From contig NZ_PIUM01000004.1 of assembly GCF_002845745.1 (NCBI RefSeq), positions 1 through 64,000 on the forward strand: a stretch of DNA of 64,000 nucleotides, written 5' to 3'. Position 1 is the stretch's first letter, and each line of letters opens with the position of its first letter. This stretch comes from Telmatospirillum siberiense. GTDB taxonomy: Bacteria; Pseudomonadota; Alphaproteobacteria; Rhodospirillales; Magnetospirillaceae. Both the position numbers and the translations under genes were made by a program. Shown here piece after piece: positions 45,490-54,682 of the stretch. A model generated the notes under the pieces. The model had not been told where the DNA came from, did no database searches, and saw only the letters and a list, made by a program, of their open reading frames with translations.

Positions 45490-48400
45490 ATGGCGGGGCT
45501 GGGCTTCGACGTCCTGCGCCCCGCCTCGCCGGAGGAGGCTCTCAGGCTTCTCCTCCATCCGTCCGCCCGCCTCGCCGCCGGGGGAACCGCCCTGCAACTG
45601 GAATGGTCCAAGGGCCTTGCCGAACCCGAGCGGCTGATCGACCTGGGCGGCATCGCGCGGTTGCGGGGCGTCGCCGCCCAGGGGACCTTCCTGCGCATCG
45701 GCGCGATGACGAGACTGGGCGATCTCGAACGGGACCGGGATCTGCTTCGCGGCCAGCCGCTGCTGGCGGCGGCGCTCGCCACCGTCGCGGCCCCGCCGGT
45801 GCGGGCGCTCGCCACCATCGGCGGCAATGTCGCGGGACGGACCGGTTGCCTGCTGCCGGCGCTGTTGGGGCTCGACGCCCATCTGGAGATTTTCGGCTCG
45901 AACGGACGGCGGCGGGAGGCCTTGTCCGACTGGTTGGCGCAGCCGGATCCCGACCCGTCCCTCATCGAGGCCATCCTTCTGCCAAAGGCAAGCGGGGAAA
46001 GGCTGTGGACCCATCGCAAGACCGGTCTACGGGCCGCTTTCACGCCCAGCGTCATCGGCGTCGCCGGCCTATTGGACCTTCATGACGAGCGGATCGCGGC
46101 GGCGCGTCTCGCCGTCGGCGGCGGCATCGTGCCGGCCGCCCGGCTGCCTGGAATAGAGGCCATGCTTCGGGACCGGCTTCTGGCCGAGGTCGACTGGGCG
46201 GCGGTGCATGCGGCCATTCTGGAGGCGGTCGTCGCTCCCGACGACGTTTTCCGCACCGGCGGGTACCGGCGGCGGGTGGCGGCCAATGCCCTGGTTTACG
46301 GCCTGGGCGGTGGGCTGCCGGGACGGCGGCCGGCGACGGGACCCCGGATCTTCCCGCGAGCCGTCTCCCCGGTCGGCGAGAGCCCGCTGAGCCGGAACGC
46401 CGCCGGCGGGCGGTGGCATGTCCGCCCGGACGGGCCGGATAAGATCATGGGACGGCTCGCCTATCTGACCGATCGGCGGGAGCCCGACATGCTGGTCGGG
46501 CGCATCTTGCGAGCCGGCATCCCGCATGCCGGCATCCTGTCCATCGACGTCAGCCGGGCGGAGGCGCTGCCGGGGGTGGCCGCGGTGGTCACCTGGCGCG
46601 ACGTGCCGGGCGAGAACGGCTTCGGCATCGTCGTCCAGGACCAGCCGGCGCTTTGCCGGGACAAGGTGCGCTATGTGGGCGACGCCGTTGCCGCCGTTGC
46701 CGCGCGGGACGCCGAGACGGCGGCGAGGGCGCTGGAATTGATCGAGGTGGATTATCGGCCCCTGCCGGTGGTGGGCGATCCGGTGGCAGCCTTGGCCTCT
46801 GGCGCCGAGGAGGTTCACCAGGGCGGCAATCTGCAATGCCGGCTCGATTATGCGCGGGGGGACGTGGAGGGGGCCTTCGAGGGCGCGGCCCATGTGGTCG
46901 AGGCGGTCTATGCAATGTCCCGTCAGATGCATGGCTTCATGGAAACGGAAGGGGGCCATGCCCGGATCGAGGCGGACGGCGGCCTGCTGATCTGCGCCGG
47001 CGGTCAGCACGGCCGGCGCGACCGCCTTCAGCTTTCGCGCATCCTCGCCATGCCCGAGGAGAAAATCCGCGTCGTCACCAGTCCGACCGGCGGCGCATTC
47101 GGCGGCAAGGACGAATTGACCGTGCAGCCGGCGCTGGCCCTGCTGGCCTTGAAAAGCGGCCGGCCGGTGCGGCTTCAGCTCGACAGGGCGGAATCGGTGC
47201 AGGCCGGGATCAAGCGCCATCCGATGACCATCCGGATGCGGACCGCCTGTGACGCGGCCGGGCGCCTGCTGGCGCAGGACGTCGACGTGCTTTCCGATGC
47301 CGGCGCCTATGCCTCGCTGGGCCCCCATGTGCTGGAGACGGCGCTGGAGCATGCCTGCGGGCCTTATGTGGCCGCCAATGTGCGCGCCGCCGGCCGGCTG
47401 GCCTACACCAACAACGGCGTCTGCGGAGCGTTCCGGGGGTTCGGCGCCAACCAGATGACCTATGCCATCGAATGCCAGATGGACCGGCTCGCCGCGGTTT
47501 CGGGGCTCGATCCGTTCGAAATCCGCCGTCGCAACCTGCGCCGGCCGGGCACGCCCGGCTATCTGGGGCAAAGGGTGGCGCCTTCCGAACGGCTGGCCGA
47601 GATGTTGGCCGCCGCCGAGGCCGATCCGCTGTGGAGCAAACCGCGCGGTCCATCGTCCGATGGCATGGAGATCGTCGGGGTCGGCATGGCGATGAATTAC
47701 CAGGGAAACGGGCTGGGTTCCCTGCCGCCCGATCCCGGCGGCGGCATTCTGCGGCTGGCTGCCGACGGCGCCATCGAAGCCCTGATCGGGCTCGACGAAA
47801 TGGGGCAGGGGCTGCTGACATCGGTGATGGCGGAGGTGTCCCGGGCGCTCGGCTGCGGTCGCGAGGAGGTGCGGCCGGTGGTGGGCGATACCGGCCGGGT
47901 GCCGGAATCGGGTTCGACCACGGCCAGCCGGGGCGGCTTCGTCGTCTGGAAGGTGGCCCAGGCGGCGGCCCCGCTTCTGCGGGCCCGGATTCTCGCCGAG
48001 GCCGGACGCCTTTTGCGGCGCGAGACCGGCGACTTGTTGCTGGCGCCGGGGGGGATCGCCGGACGCGGATCGAACAAGGGCGATCTGTTGCTGAGTTTCC
48101 GCGATCTGGCCGCCGCCCTGCCGCCGGAGAGCCTGCCCGAGGCCGGCGCCGGCTTTGAATTTCCCAAGACCGATTACGTCAAGGGCAATGCCCGTTTCCT
48201 GTTCGCCTTCGGCGCCACCCTGGCGCGCGTCGCGGTCAGCCGGTTGAGCGGAGAGGTTCGCGTCCTCGATCTGACCCAGCATACGGCGGCGGGGCCGGTC
48301 ATCGACGTCGCGGCCTATCTCGGGCAAATCGAGGGCGGCGGCATCCAGGGACTGGGTTTCACCCTGACCGAGCATGCCGACATGGAGGACGGCCGCTATC

Positions 48401-48645
48401 TGGCGGCCAACCTCGACGGCTACATGCTTCCCGGCATCCAGGACACGCCGGCCTCGATGATCGTCCACGCTCTGGAGGGGCTCGACGAGGGCGATCCCTT
48501 CGGTCCGCGCGGTGTCGGCGAGATCGGCATCGGGGCCGTCACGCCGGCCATCGCCAATGCGGTGGCCGATGCCATCGGCGCCTGGCCGGAGCGCACGCCG
48601 ATCGAGCCGGAATGGATTTTGGACGCGATGGAGAGGTGCCCATGA
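45490..48645 (+). CDS. Molybdenum hydroxylase, FAD and molybdopterin domains fused (xanthine dehydrogenase family)
   Basis: A 1051-residue fusion. Residues about 1-285 are the CoxM-like FAD domain (ARLAAGGTALQLE, ALATIGGNVAGR), a short linker follows, and residues about 305-1051 are the molybdenum-cofactor domain (GGAFGGKDE, NNGVCGAFRGFGANQ, GLDEMGQGLLTSV, active-site Glu in GVGEIGIG near the C-terminus). The AFRGFG segment resembles xanthine dehydrogenases rather than CO dehydrogenases. The Fe-S domain is a separate gene at 48642. Bacterial enzymes usually fuse FAD with Fe-S, or keep three subunits, so this order is unusual. Hydroxylation of a purine or N-heterocycle is likely. Confidence 0.88.
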   Translation: MAGLGFDVLRPASPEEALRLLLHPSARLAAGGTALQLEWSKGLAEPERLIDLGGIARLRGVAAQGTFLRIGAMTRLGDLERDRDLLRGQPLLAAALATVAAPPVRALATIGGNVAGRTGCLLPALLGLDAHLEIFGSNGRRREALSDWLAQPDPDPSLIEAILLPKASGERLWTHRKTGLRAAFTPSVIGVAGLLDLHDERIAAARLAVGGGIVPAARLPGIEAMLRDRLLAEVDWAAVHAAILEAVVAPDDVFRTGGYRRRVAANALVYGLGGGLPGRRPATGPRIFPRAVSPVGESPLSRNAAGGRWHVRPDGPDKIMGRLAYLTDRREPDMLVGRILRAGIPHAGILSIDVSRAEALPGVAAVVTWRDVPGENGFGIVVQDQPALCRDKVRYVGDAVAAVAARDAETAARALELIEVDYRPLPVVGDPVAALASGAEEVHQGGNLQCRLDYARGDVEGAFEGAAHVVEAVYAMSRQMHGFMETEGGHARIEADGGLLICAGGQHGRRDRLQLSRILAMPEEKIRVVTSPTGGAFGGKDELTVQPALALLALKSGRPVRLQLDRAESVQAGIKRHPMTIRMRTACDAAGRLLAQDVDVLSDAGAYASLGPHVLETALEHACGPYVAANVRAAGRLAYTNNGVCGAFRGFGANQMTYAIECQMDRLAAVSGLDPFEIRRRNLRRPGTPGYLGQRVAPSERLAEMLAAAEADPLWSKPRGPSSDGMEIVGVGMAMNYQGNGLGSLPPDPGGGILRLAADGAIEALIGLDEMGQGLLTSVMAEVSRALGCGREEVRPVVGDTGRVPESGSTTASRGGFVVWKVAQAAAPLLRARILAEAGRLLRRETGDLLLAPGGIAGRGSNKGDLLLSFRDLAAALPPESLPEAGAGFEFPKTDYVKGNARFLFAFGATLARVAVSRLSGEVRVLDLTQHTAAGPVIDVAAYLGQIEGGGIQGLGFTLTEHADMEDGRYLAANLDGYMLPGIQDTPASMIVHALEGLDEGDPFGPRGVGEIGIGAVTPAIANAVADAIGAWPERTPIEPEWILDAMERCP

Positions 48646-49145
48646 GCGATATCGCCCTCTGCCGGCCGACCTTCCGGCTGAACGGCGAGGTCCGCGGCCT
48701 GGCGGTGCCGGCCGGCCGCCGGCTGATCGACATCCTGCGCGACGATCTGGGCCTGATGGCGGCGAAGAAGGCCTGCGGCATCGGCCGTTGCGGGGCCTGC
48801 GGCGTTCTGGTGAACGATCGCGCCGTCAATGCCTGTCTGCTGATGGCCTGGCAGTTGGACGGGCTGGAGATCGTCACCCCCGAGGGATTGGACGGGCTGC
48901 CCGAGGCGGCGGCGATCCGCCGGGCCCTCATCGAGGAGAACGCCTTCCAGTGCGGCTATTGCGCGCCCGGTTTCACCGTGGCGCTGATCGGGCTTTTGCG
49001 GCGGACGCCACGGGTTTCCGAGGCCGAAATCCGCTCGGCGCTGGAAGGCAACCTGTGCCGCTGCACCGGCTATCATTCCATCATCCGCGGCGCGTTGGCC
49101 GCAGCAAATGCGCTGGAAAGCCGGCGCTCTGGAGACAAGCAATGA
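48642..49145 (+). CDS. 2Fe-2S subunit of the molybdenum hydroxylase
   Basis: A 167-residue iron-sulfur protein with two [2Fe-2S] clusters. The plant-type cluster is ligated in CGIGRCGACGVLVNDRAVNAC and the second in QCGYCAPGFT and LCRCTGYHSI. It transfers electrons from the Mo site to the FAD of the fused partner at 45490. It overlaps both neighbours by 4 bp. The position after, rather than before, the large subunit is as seen in several hydroxylase operons. Confidence 0.93.
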   Translation: MSDIALCRPTFRLNGEVRGLAVPAGRRLIDILRDDLGLMAAKKACGIGRCGACGVLVNDRAVNACLLMAWQLDGLEIVTPEGLDGLPEAAAIRRALIEENAFQCGYCAPGFTVALIGLLRRTPRVSEAEIRSALEGNLCRCTGYHSIIRGALAAANALESRRSGDKQ

Positions 49146-50656
49146 CGGTCATCATCCGGAACGATTCGCCGGTTTGCGACGGCGCGCGGGCGTTCCTCGC
49201 GGTCGCCCGCAAACGGCATCTGATCGGCGGTCGCTGGGTCGATGCCGGCGGAAACGAGACTTTCGAGACCACCGATCCCGCCACCGGCCGGGTCCTCGCC
49301 CATCTGGCCAAGGGCACGGCCGAGGATGTGACGCGGGCGGTGGCGGCGGCGCGGACCGCCTTCGAGGACGACCGCTGGCGGGCGATGACGCCGTCGGCCC
49401 GTGGGCGGCTGTTATGGCGCATTGCCGATCTGATCGAGGCGCACGCCGACGAACTGGCCGAACTGGAAACCCTAGACCAGGGCAAGTCGCTGAAGACCGG
49501 CCGCCTCGGGGAAATTCCGGCGGCCGCCGGCCAGTTCCGCTATTTCGCCGGATTCGCCGACAAGATCCTGGGGACGACGATTCCCACCTCCATCGGGCAT
49601 CAGCCTCCGGGTAGGCAGATCTTCGCCTATACCACCCGCGAACCGGTCGGCGTGGTCGCCGCCATCACACCGTGGAACTCACCACTTCTGATGGCGGCGA
49701 TGAAGCTGGCCCCCGCATTGGCCGCCGGCTGCACCGTCGTTCTGAAACCGGCCGAGGAGACCTCGCTGACGGCCTTGCGGCTGGGCGAACTGATGTTGGA
49801 GGCGGGGGTGCCGGACGGCGTCGTCAATATCGTCACTGGTTTCGGCGAGACCGTCGGCGCCGCCCTGAGCGCGCATGAGGATGTCGACAAGGTGGCCTTC
49901 ACCGGCTCCACCGAGGTGGGGAAAATGATCGTCGCGGCGGCAAGTGGCAATTTGAAGAAACTGACACTGGAACTGGGCGGAAAATCGCCGGCGATCGTCA
50001 TGGCGGATGCCGAGCTGGATTTGGCCATCCCCGGCATCGCCCGGGGCATCTTTTCCAACGCCGGGCAGGTGTGCGTCGCCGGGTCGCGGGTCTATGTCCA
50101 TCGGTCGATCTATCAGCGGCTGACCGATGGACTGGCGCGCGCGGCCTCCGGGTTGCGGCTGGGTCATGGCCTGGATCCGGAAACCGACCTCGGGCCCCTG
50201 GTCAACGGCAAGCAGGCCGAGCGGGTCGCCGGTTACGTCGCCGAGGGCGTGGCGGAAGGTGCCGAGGTGGTGGCCGGGGGGCGGCGCGACGGGGCCCTGG
50301 GCACCTTTTTCGAGCCGACGGTGATCACCGGGGCGCTGGCCGGCATGCGCATGATGCGCGAGGAGATCTTTGGCCCGGTGGTGGCCGTCACCCCGTTCGA
50401 CGAGCCGGAGGACGCCCTGTTTTACGCCAACGATTCTCCTTATGGTCTGGCTGCCAGCGTCTGGACGCGCGATCTGTCCGCCGCCCATCGGCTGTCGGCG
50501 GGCATCCGTTCCGGTACCGTCTGGATCAATTGCCATTCCTATTTCTCACCGGAACTGCCGAAGGGCGGCCACAAACAGTCGGGGTGGGGTTATGAGAACG
50601 GCGCTCCGGGCCTGGAGAATTATCTGGAAAGCAAGACGGTGTGCGCCCTGATCTGA
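49142..50656 (+). CDS. Aldehyde dehydrogenase (NAD-dependent)
   Basis: A 504-residue ALDH. Motifs: ITPWNSPLLMAAMKLAPALAAG, FTGSTEVGKMI, LELGGKSPAIV and the catalytic cysteine in NAGQVCVAGSRVYV, with KGGHKQSGWGYENG near the end. ATG 49142 overlaps the Fe-S gene. As the last gene of the operon it probably oxidises an aldehyde formed upstream, for example the product of the GMC oxidoreductase. A role in clearing formaldehyde from N-demethylation is possible but is not indicated by the sequence. Confidence 0.92.
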   Translation: MTVIIRNDSPVCDGARAFLAVARKRHLIGGRWVDAGGNETFETTDPATGRVLAHLAKGTAEDVTRAVAAARTAFEDDRWRAMTPSARGRLLWRIADLIEAHADELAELETLDQGKSLKTGRLGEIPAAAGQFRYFAGFADKILGTTIPTSIGHQPPGRQIFAYTTREPVGVVAAITPWNSPLLMAAMKLAPALAAGCTVVLKPAEETSLTALRLGELMLEAGVPDGVVNIVTGFGETVGAALSAHEDVDKVAFTGSTEVGKMIVAAASGNLKKLTLELGGKSPAIVMADAELDLAIPGIARGIFSNAGQVCVAGSRVYVHRSIYQRLTDGLARAASGLRLGHGLDPETDLGPLVNGKQAERVAGYVAEGVAEGAEVVAGGRRDGALGTFFEPTVITGALAGMRMMREEIFGPVVAVTPFDEPEDALFYANDSPYGLAASVWTRDLSAAHRLSAGIRSGTVWINCHSYFSPELPKGGHKQSGWGYENGAPGLENYLESKTVCALI

Positions 50657-50661
50657 CGGTA

Positions 50662-51573
50662 TCAGTCCCGGGGCGGTTCCTTGGCGAGGACCGAGACCCG
50701 CTCACCCCAACGCTCTTCCGGAAAGTAGTCCCAGACCGCATGGTGCTGTGATGCCCAGTTATCCCATAAAAGCAGGGAATTTTCCGACCATTGGACACGG
50801 GTCTGGAAGGACAGGCCCTTTTCCACATGGCGGAAGAGGAGTGTCAGGATCGCGTCGCTTTCATCGCGACTCAACTGCACGATGCGGGTGGTGAAGGCGG
50901 GGTTGACGTAAAGAAACCGCTGTCCGGTTCGCGGATGCCTGACCACCACGGGATGTTCGGCTTGCGGGTAGCTTTTTCCCGGATCCGGTTGAGCCCCGTA
51001 TCCGGCCGTCCAGGCCTGAGATCCGTCATGGATCGCCGTCAGGCCGGACAGGAAGTCCTTCAACGGCGCGGATAGCGATTCAAAGGCGAGATATTGGTTG
51101 GAAAAGGCGGTATCGCCGCCGCCGGATGGCGGGAGCCTGGTCAATCTCAGCAGGGAAATGGCGATGGGAACCGGATCGCAGGTGACGTCGGCGTGCCAGG
51201 CGTCGCCCGCCGTGTAGCGCGAGTCTGCCCCGGTCTTCCATCCCAGGATTTCAGGGTCTGCGCTGCGTCCGGCGATGACGGTATTAGCCGCCAGCGCGTG
51301 GCGGTGCAACGTGCCGAAGCGACGGGCGAAAGCCTTGTGCTGTTCGGAGGTCAGGGGCTGATCGCGGAAGATGATGGCCAGATTCTCGTCCAGCGCCCGC
51401 TGGATTTCGGCGATTTGCCGCTCCGAGAGGTCTCTCGACAGATCGATCCCGGAAATCTCGGCGCCGATGGTGGGCGAGAGACGCTTGACGGCTATCGTTT
51501 CATAAGCGGATCGGTCCTGGCCATTCCATGCCTCGATGGCGATCTTGTCGTTGAAATCCCGGTAAAAGCTCAT
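50662..51573 (-). CDS. TauD/TfdA-family 2-oxoglutarate-dependent dioxygenase
   Basis: A 303-residue Fe(II)/2-oxoglutarate enzyme. The facial triad is visible as H and D in AWHADVT and a distal H in ASQHHAVWDYFPEERWGERVSV, whose arginine binds 2-oxoglutarate. The N-terminal block LSPTIGAEISGIDLSRDLSE is typical of taurine dioxygenase relatives. It converges on the aldehyde dehydrogenase gene (5 bp gap) and is divergent from the sulfonate-type binding protein at 51724. Desulfonation of an organosulfonate is the simplest guess. Confidence 0.9.
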   Translation of the reverse strand: MSFYRDFNDKIAIEAWNGQDRSAYETIAVKRLSPTIGAEISGIDLSRDLSERQIAEIQRALDENLAIIFRDQPLTSEQHKAFARRFGTLHRHALAANTVIAGRSADPEILGWKTGADSRYTAGDAWHADVTCDPVPIAISLLRLTRLPPSGGGDTAFSNQYLAFESLSAPLKDFLSGLTAIHDGSQAWTAGYGAQPDPGKSYPQAEHPVVVRHPRTGQRFLYVNPAFTTRIVQLSRDESDAILTLLFRHVEKGLSFQTRVQWSENSLLLWDNWASQHHAVWDYFPEERWGERVSVLAKEPPRD

Positions 51574-51723
51574 TGCCTGTCATGCTCCGTGCCGAGGGGC
51601 CGCGAATGTGATTTCCGCGAAATCTACATGGACGGATTCCATATTCCAATAGTTTATAGACTGAATGTGTTGAATGAGGTTACCTTCGCCGGGTTTTCCT
51701 TATCCTCGTCACGGAGTTCGCTG

Positions 51724-52683
51724 ATGACGTTTCCACGCCTGCTGTCCGGCCTCGTCCTTCTCGCCGCTTTCGGTTCCGCCGCCGCGGCCGAGGAGGTGCG
51801 CGTCGCCACCCAGCCGATTCCCCTTTACGCGCCGCTTTACGTGGCCCAGCACAAGGGATGGCTGGAGGAGGAGTTGAACAAGGCTCGCCCGGGCACGACG
51901 GTGAAGCTGTCCTATTTCAATGCCGGCGCTCCCATCAACGAATCCTTCGCCTCCGGCTTGCAGGACATCGGCCTGCTGGGCGACACGCCGGCGTTGATCG
52001 GCAAATCGGCCGGGATCGACACGCGCATCATCGGCAAGCCGTCGGCCGGGCCGAAAACCATCGCTGTCATCGTCGGCGTCGATTCGCCGATCACCTCGGC
52101 GCGCGATCTGAAAGGTCGGAAGGTCGGCGTGCCGAAGGCGTCCTACACCGAACATCTGCTGTCGCTGGTTTTGCAGGGCCAAGGGCTGACCTTGAAGGAT
52201 GTCGAGCAGGTCAACCTGACCAATGGCGACATTCCGCCGGCCATCGTCGCCGGAAGTATCGATGCCGGCGCCGTCTGGGAGCCCATCCTGACCAAATTCG
52301 AGGCGCAGAAAGCCGTGCGGGTCCTCGCCGACGGCACCGGTTTGAAGTCGGGTCTTCTGGCCATCGTGGCGGGAAGCGATTTTCTGAAGAACAGGCGGGA
52401 CCTGGCCCGGGCCTTTCTGCGGGCCTATGCCCGTGGCGCCGACTTCGTCAAAGCCAATCCCGCCGAGGCGGCGCGCCTGGTTTCCGACGATGTGAAGCTG
52501 CCGCCGGATCTGGCCGAGAAGGTATTCGCCAAGCTTGATTTCAACCCGGTCCTGACCGCCGAGGACATCGCCGAATTCAAAAAGACCGAGGAATATATCC
52601 GCGGTATCGGATTGATCCGTTCGAGCGTCGACGTCGACGCCTTCGCCGATCGCGCGGTGGCCTCGGAAGCCGGCCTGAAATAA
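51724..52683 (+). CDS. ABC transporter substrate-binding protein (sulfonate/taurine/nitrate type, SsuA-like)
   Basis: A 319-residue periplasmic protein. The signal peptide (PRLLSGLVLLAAFGSAAAA) is followed by EEVRVATQPIPLYAPLYVAQHKGWLEEEL, the TauA/SsuA hallmark. GSIDAGAVWEPILTKFE and RDLKGRKVGVPKASYTEH also fit the family. No permease or ATPase gene is adjacent, so it works with a transporter encoded elsewhere. It is divergent from the TauD-type dioxygenase, pointing to an organosulfur substrate. Confidence 0.9.
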   Translation: MTFPRLLSGLVLLAAFGSAAAAEEVRVATQPIPLYAPLYVAQHKGWLEEELNKARPGTTVKLSYFNAGAPINESFASGLQDIGLLGDTPALIGKSAGIDTRIIGKPSAGPKTIAVIVGVDSPITSARDLKGRKVGVPKASYTEHLLSLVLQGQGLTLKDVEQVNLTNGDIPPAIVAGSIDAGAVWEPILTKFEAQKAVRVLADGTGLKSGLLAIVAGSDFLKNRRDLARAFLRAYARGADFVKANPAEAARLVSDDVKLPPDLAEKVFAKLDFNPVLTAEDIAEFKKTEEYIRGIGLIRSSVDVDAFADRAVASEAGLK

Positions 52684-52710
52684 TCCGGCCGAGTTCGCCC
52701 GTGACAGTCT

Positions 52711-52756
52711 CGCACGTCCGCCCCTCCGCCGTTATCGCGGCGGGGGCGGACGTGCG
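52711..52756. terminator. Bidirectional terminator between convergent genes
   Basis: A perfect 14-bp stem (CGCACGTCCGCCCC at 52711-52724, complement at 52743-52756) with an 18-nt loop that can pair further (CCGC/GCGG). It sits exactly between the stop codons of the convergent genes ending at 52683 and 52762. TCTTGTC follows on the plus strand. Confidence 0.75.
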
Positions 52757-52761
52757 TCTTG

Positions 52762-54006
52762 TCAGCCGCCTTCGGCCGGCCCGTCGACGACGACCGTCTC
52801 CAGGGCGGCCAGATAGGCCGCCAAGCCCGATCGGCGGACGGGCACGAAGGGCTTTTGCCATTGGCGGCACAGTTGCTTGACGGCGTTCTGGGCCGAGTGG
52901 CTGACGCAATCGACAGGAAACAGAACCGCGTCGGCTTGACCGAACAGGCCGTGCAGGCGGCTCATGCTCTCCTCGACACCGCCGTCGTGATGGGAGAAGA
53001 CGCCGTTGCAGTCCTCGACCAATCGCCTGACATGGGTCATCTGCTGGTGGCGTCCGCCGACGAAAAGGATGCAGCGTCCGCACAGATCCAGCTTGGCGCA
53101 GTCCCAGCCGCAGCGGCCCACGCCGTCCTGCGGGGCGAGGCTCTCGGCCAGCCTGCTTTCGTAAAGGCGAACCTCGTCGGCCAGGTGCGCGTTTTCCTCG
53201 GTCAGACGATCCAGCCGCTGATTGGTTTGGTCGAGCGTCTCCGTCGCCGTCCGGCGCTTGCGTTCCGTCTCCCGGTGGCGGGCGGCTTCCTCGGCCAGTT
53301 GCGAGCGCAACTCTTCGACGGCGGTCTGCAGATCGCGGGTTTCGGCGGCGGCTTCCGCCGCATGGGCGAACTTTCTGGCTTCGGTCTCGGCGCTGGCGAG
53401 CAGGCGGCGCAGATCCTGGTTTTCCGCGTCCCGGCGGCCGATTTCCAAAAGGAAGTTCGCCTGGAGCCGTTCGATCCTTTCCTCCAGCTCGATTTTCTCG
53501 CGTTCCAGGCGGTCGAGACGGTGGAGTTCGGCGCGGGCGGTCGCCCCCATCTGATGGGACAGCATGTGAATGTCGCGAAAAATCAGCCGACGGGTGTCTT
53601 CGCTGGCGGCGGGATGGCTCATTACCGCCCAGCCGGCGCCGGCGACGTCGCCCCTTTCCAGCGCTTCCGACCATAATCCGGCGAGTTCCGCGTCGGTGCC
53701 CACCTTGGAAAAGCGGTTCACCGCGACGAGGTGACGGCGATCGAGCCTTTTCGTCAAAGCCTTGGCGACGGCGCGATGATGAGAGGCCATTTGAACCATG
53801 CTGGCGTGCAGATTGTAGCCGCTCGGCCCCGAGGCGAGCGTTATGCCCATTTTCACCGCCAGCGATTTCAGTTCCGCCAGGGGCAGGCAGGTGCCGATGA
53901 TGGCGCAATGCCACTGGCTGTCGATCTCATCGATTCTCAGGCGTTTGCGCCGCGGCGAGAGCGGAGGCGCCGGGTCCGGTTTCGCGGCGGTCAGCGTGTC
54001 GCACAT
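52762..54006 (-). CDS. DUF2325 protein with coiled coil and four-cysteine motif
   Basis: A 414-residue soluble protein. An N-terminal domain (CAIIGTCLPLAELKSLAVKMG) is followed by a long coiled coil (about residues 155-290), then C299, C303, C309 and C312 in RCGWDCAKLDLCGRC, and directly after them the DUF2325 domain (ILFVGGRHQQMTHVRRLVE, DAVLFPVDCVSHSAQ). The cysteines could bind Zn or an Fe-S cluster. Function is unknown. ATG 54006 follows AAGGTGACGGC and overlaps the upstream gene by 16 bp, so the two are coupled. Confidence 0.82.
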   Translation of the reverse strand: MCDTLTAAKPDPAPPLSPRRKRLRIDEIDSQWHCAIIGTCLPLAELKSLAVKMGITLASGPSGYNLHASMVQMASHHRAVAKALTKRLDRRHLVAVNRFSKVGTDAELAGLWSEALERGDVAGAGWAVMSHPAASEDTRRLIFRDIHMLSHQMGATARAELHRLDRLEREKIELEERIERLQANFLLEIGRRDAENQDLRRLLASAETEARKFAHAAEAAAETRDLQTAVEELRSQLAEEAARHRETERKRRTATETLDQTNQRLDRLTEENAHLADEVRLYESRLAESLAPQDGVGRCGWDCAKLDLCGRCILFVGGRHQQMTHVRRLVEDCNGVFSHHDGGVEESMSRLHGLFGQADAVLFPVDCVSHSAQNAVKQLCRQWQKPFVPVRRSGLAAYLAALETVVVDGPAEGG

Positions 54007-54602
54007 GCCGTCACCTTTCGATAGGAAAGCCGGGAGGGATCGGAAATGCCGCATTCGGCCGCCATGCTGTGGAGCAACGACAGGTCGCTGCGCAGCCGGT
54101 CGGTTTCATGGTCGAGCCATTTCCGTGCGAAGGGTCCTTGGATCGCGCAATGGCGGCATCGTTGCTCGCAGGCCTCGATTTCACCCTCATAGGCCCGGAT
54201 GGTGTCGCTCAGATAGAGATGGCGGGCCTCCATGGGGGCAAGATCGATGAAGGCGAGTTTCAGGCGGAAGCCGACCTCGCCCAGCAGGCATCCCGGACGT
54301 CCGGAGGGGCGGGCGAACATCGCGGCGAGAATTTCCCAGCCGGCATCGGTGGTCTCGAAGGTTTCCGAGGCACGGTGCGACGGGCGCAGCGCGCCGTCGG
54401 CCAGCATTTCGGCAATGGTGCTGGCGACGACGTCGCTCACCGGGGTCCAGCGCTGGTCGGCGACATCATCGATGACCAGGCAGACGTCATCGATGCTGGC
54501 CGGACTGCGGGCGGCGATACCCAGCGCGGCGATCCATATGAATTCCTTGGGACCCAACGGCTGGCTGAGGGGACGTGCGGCGGGCGGAGAGGAGAGACCC
54601 AT
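53991..54602 (-). CDS. Winged-helix (PadR-like) protein with CX3CX2C motif
   Basis: A 203-residue protein. The first 100 residues look like a winged-helix domain (KEFIWIAALGIAARSPASIDDV, then VASTIAEMLADGALRP and FETTDAGWEILAAMF). The C-terminal half is helical and contains CEQRCRHC, a possible metal site. I infer a DNA-binding regulator but cannot name its target. It is coupled to the DUF2325 gene, which also has a cysteine cluster, so both may respond to metal or redox state. Confidence 0.7.
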   Translation of the reverse strand: MGLSSPPAARPLSQPLGPKEFIWIAALGIAARSPASIDDVCLVIDDVADQRWTPVSDVVASTIAEMLADGALRPSHRASETFETTDAGWEILAAMFARPSGRPGCLLGEVGFRLKLAFIDLAPMEARHLYLSDTIRAYEGEIEACEQRCRHCAIQGPFARKWLDHETDRLRSDLSLLHSMAAECGISDPSRLSYRKVTACATR

Positions 54603-54682
54603 CTCGGATCCTTTCGTATGTGCAATTGAGAATTAATCGCAATAACGAGCAGGATGCCAGGATCGGTGAAAAAATCAAGACC

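Noticed and set aside
46069-48468. 799-codon minus-strand open frame
   Set aside because: It is antisense to the molybdenum hydroxylase; composition is that of a GC-rich shadow.
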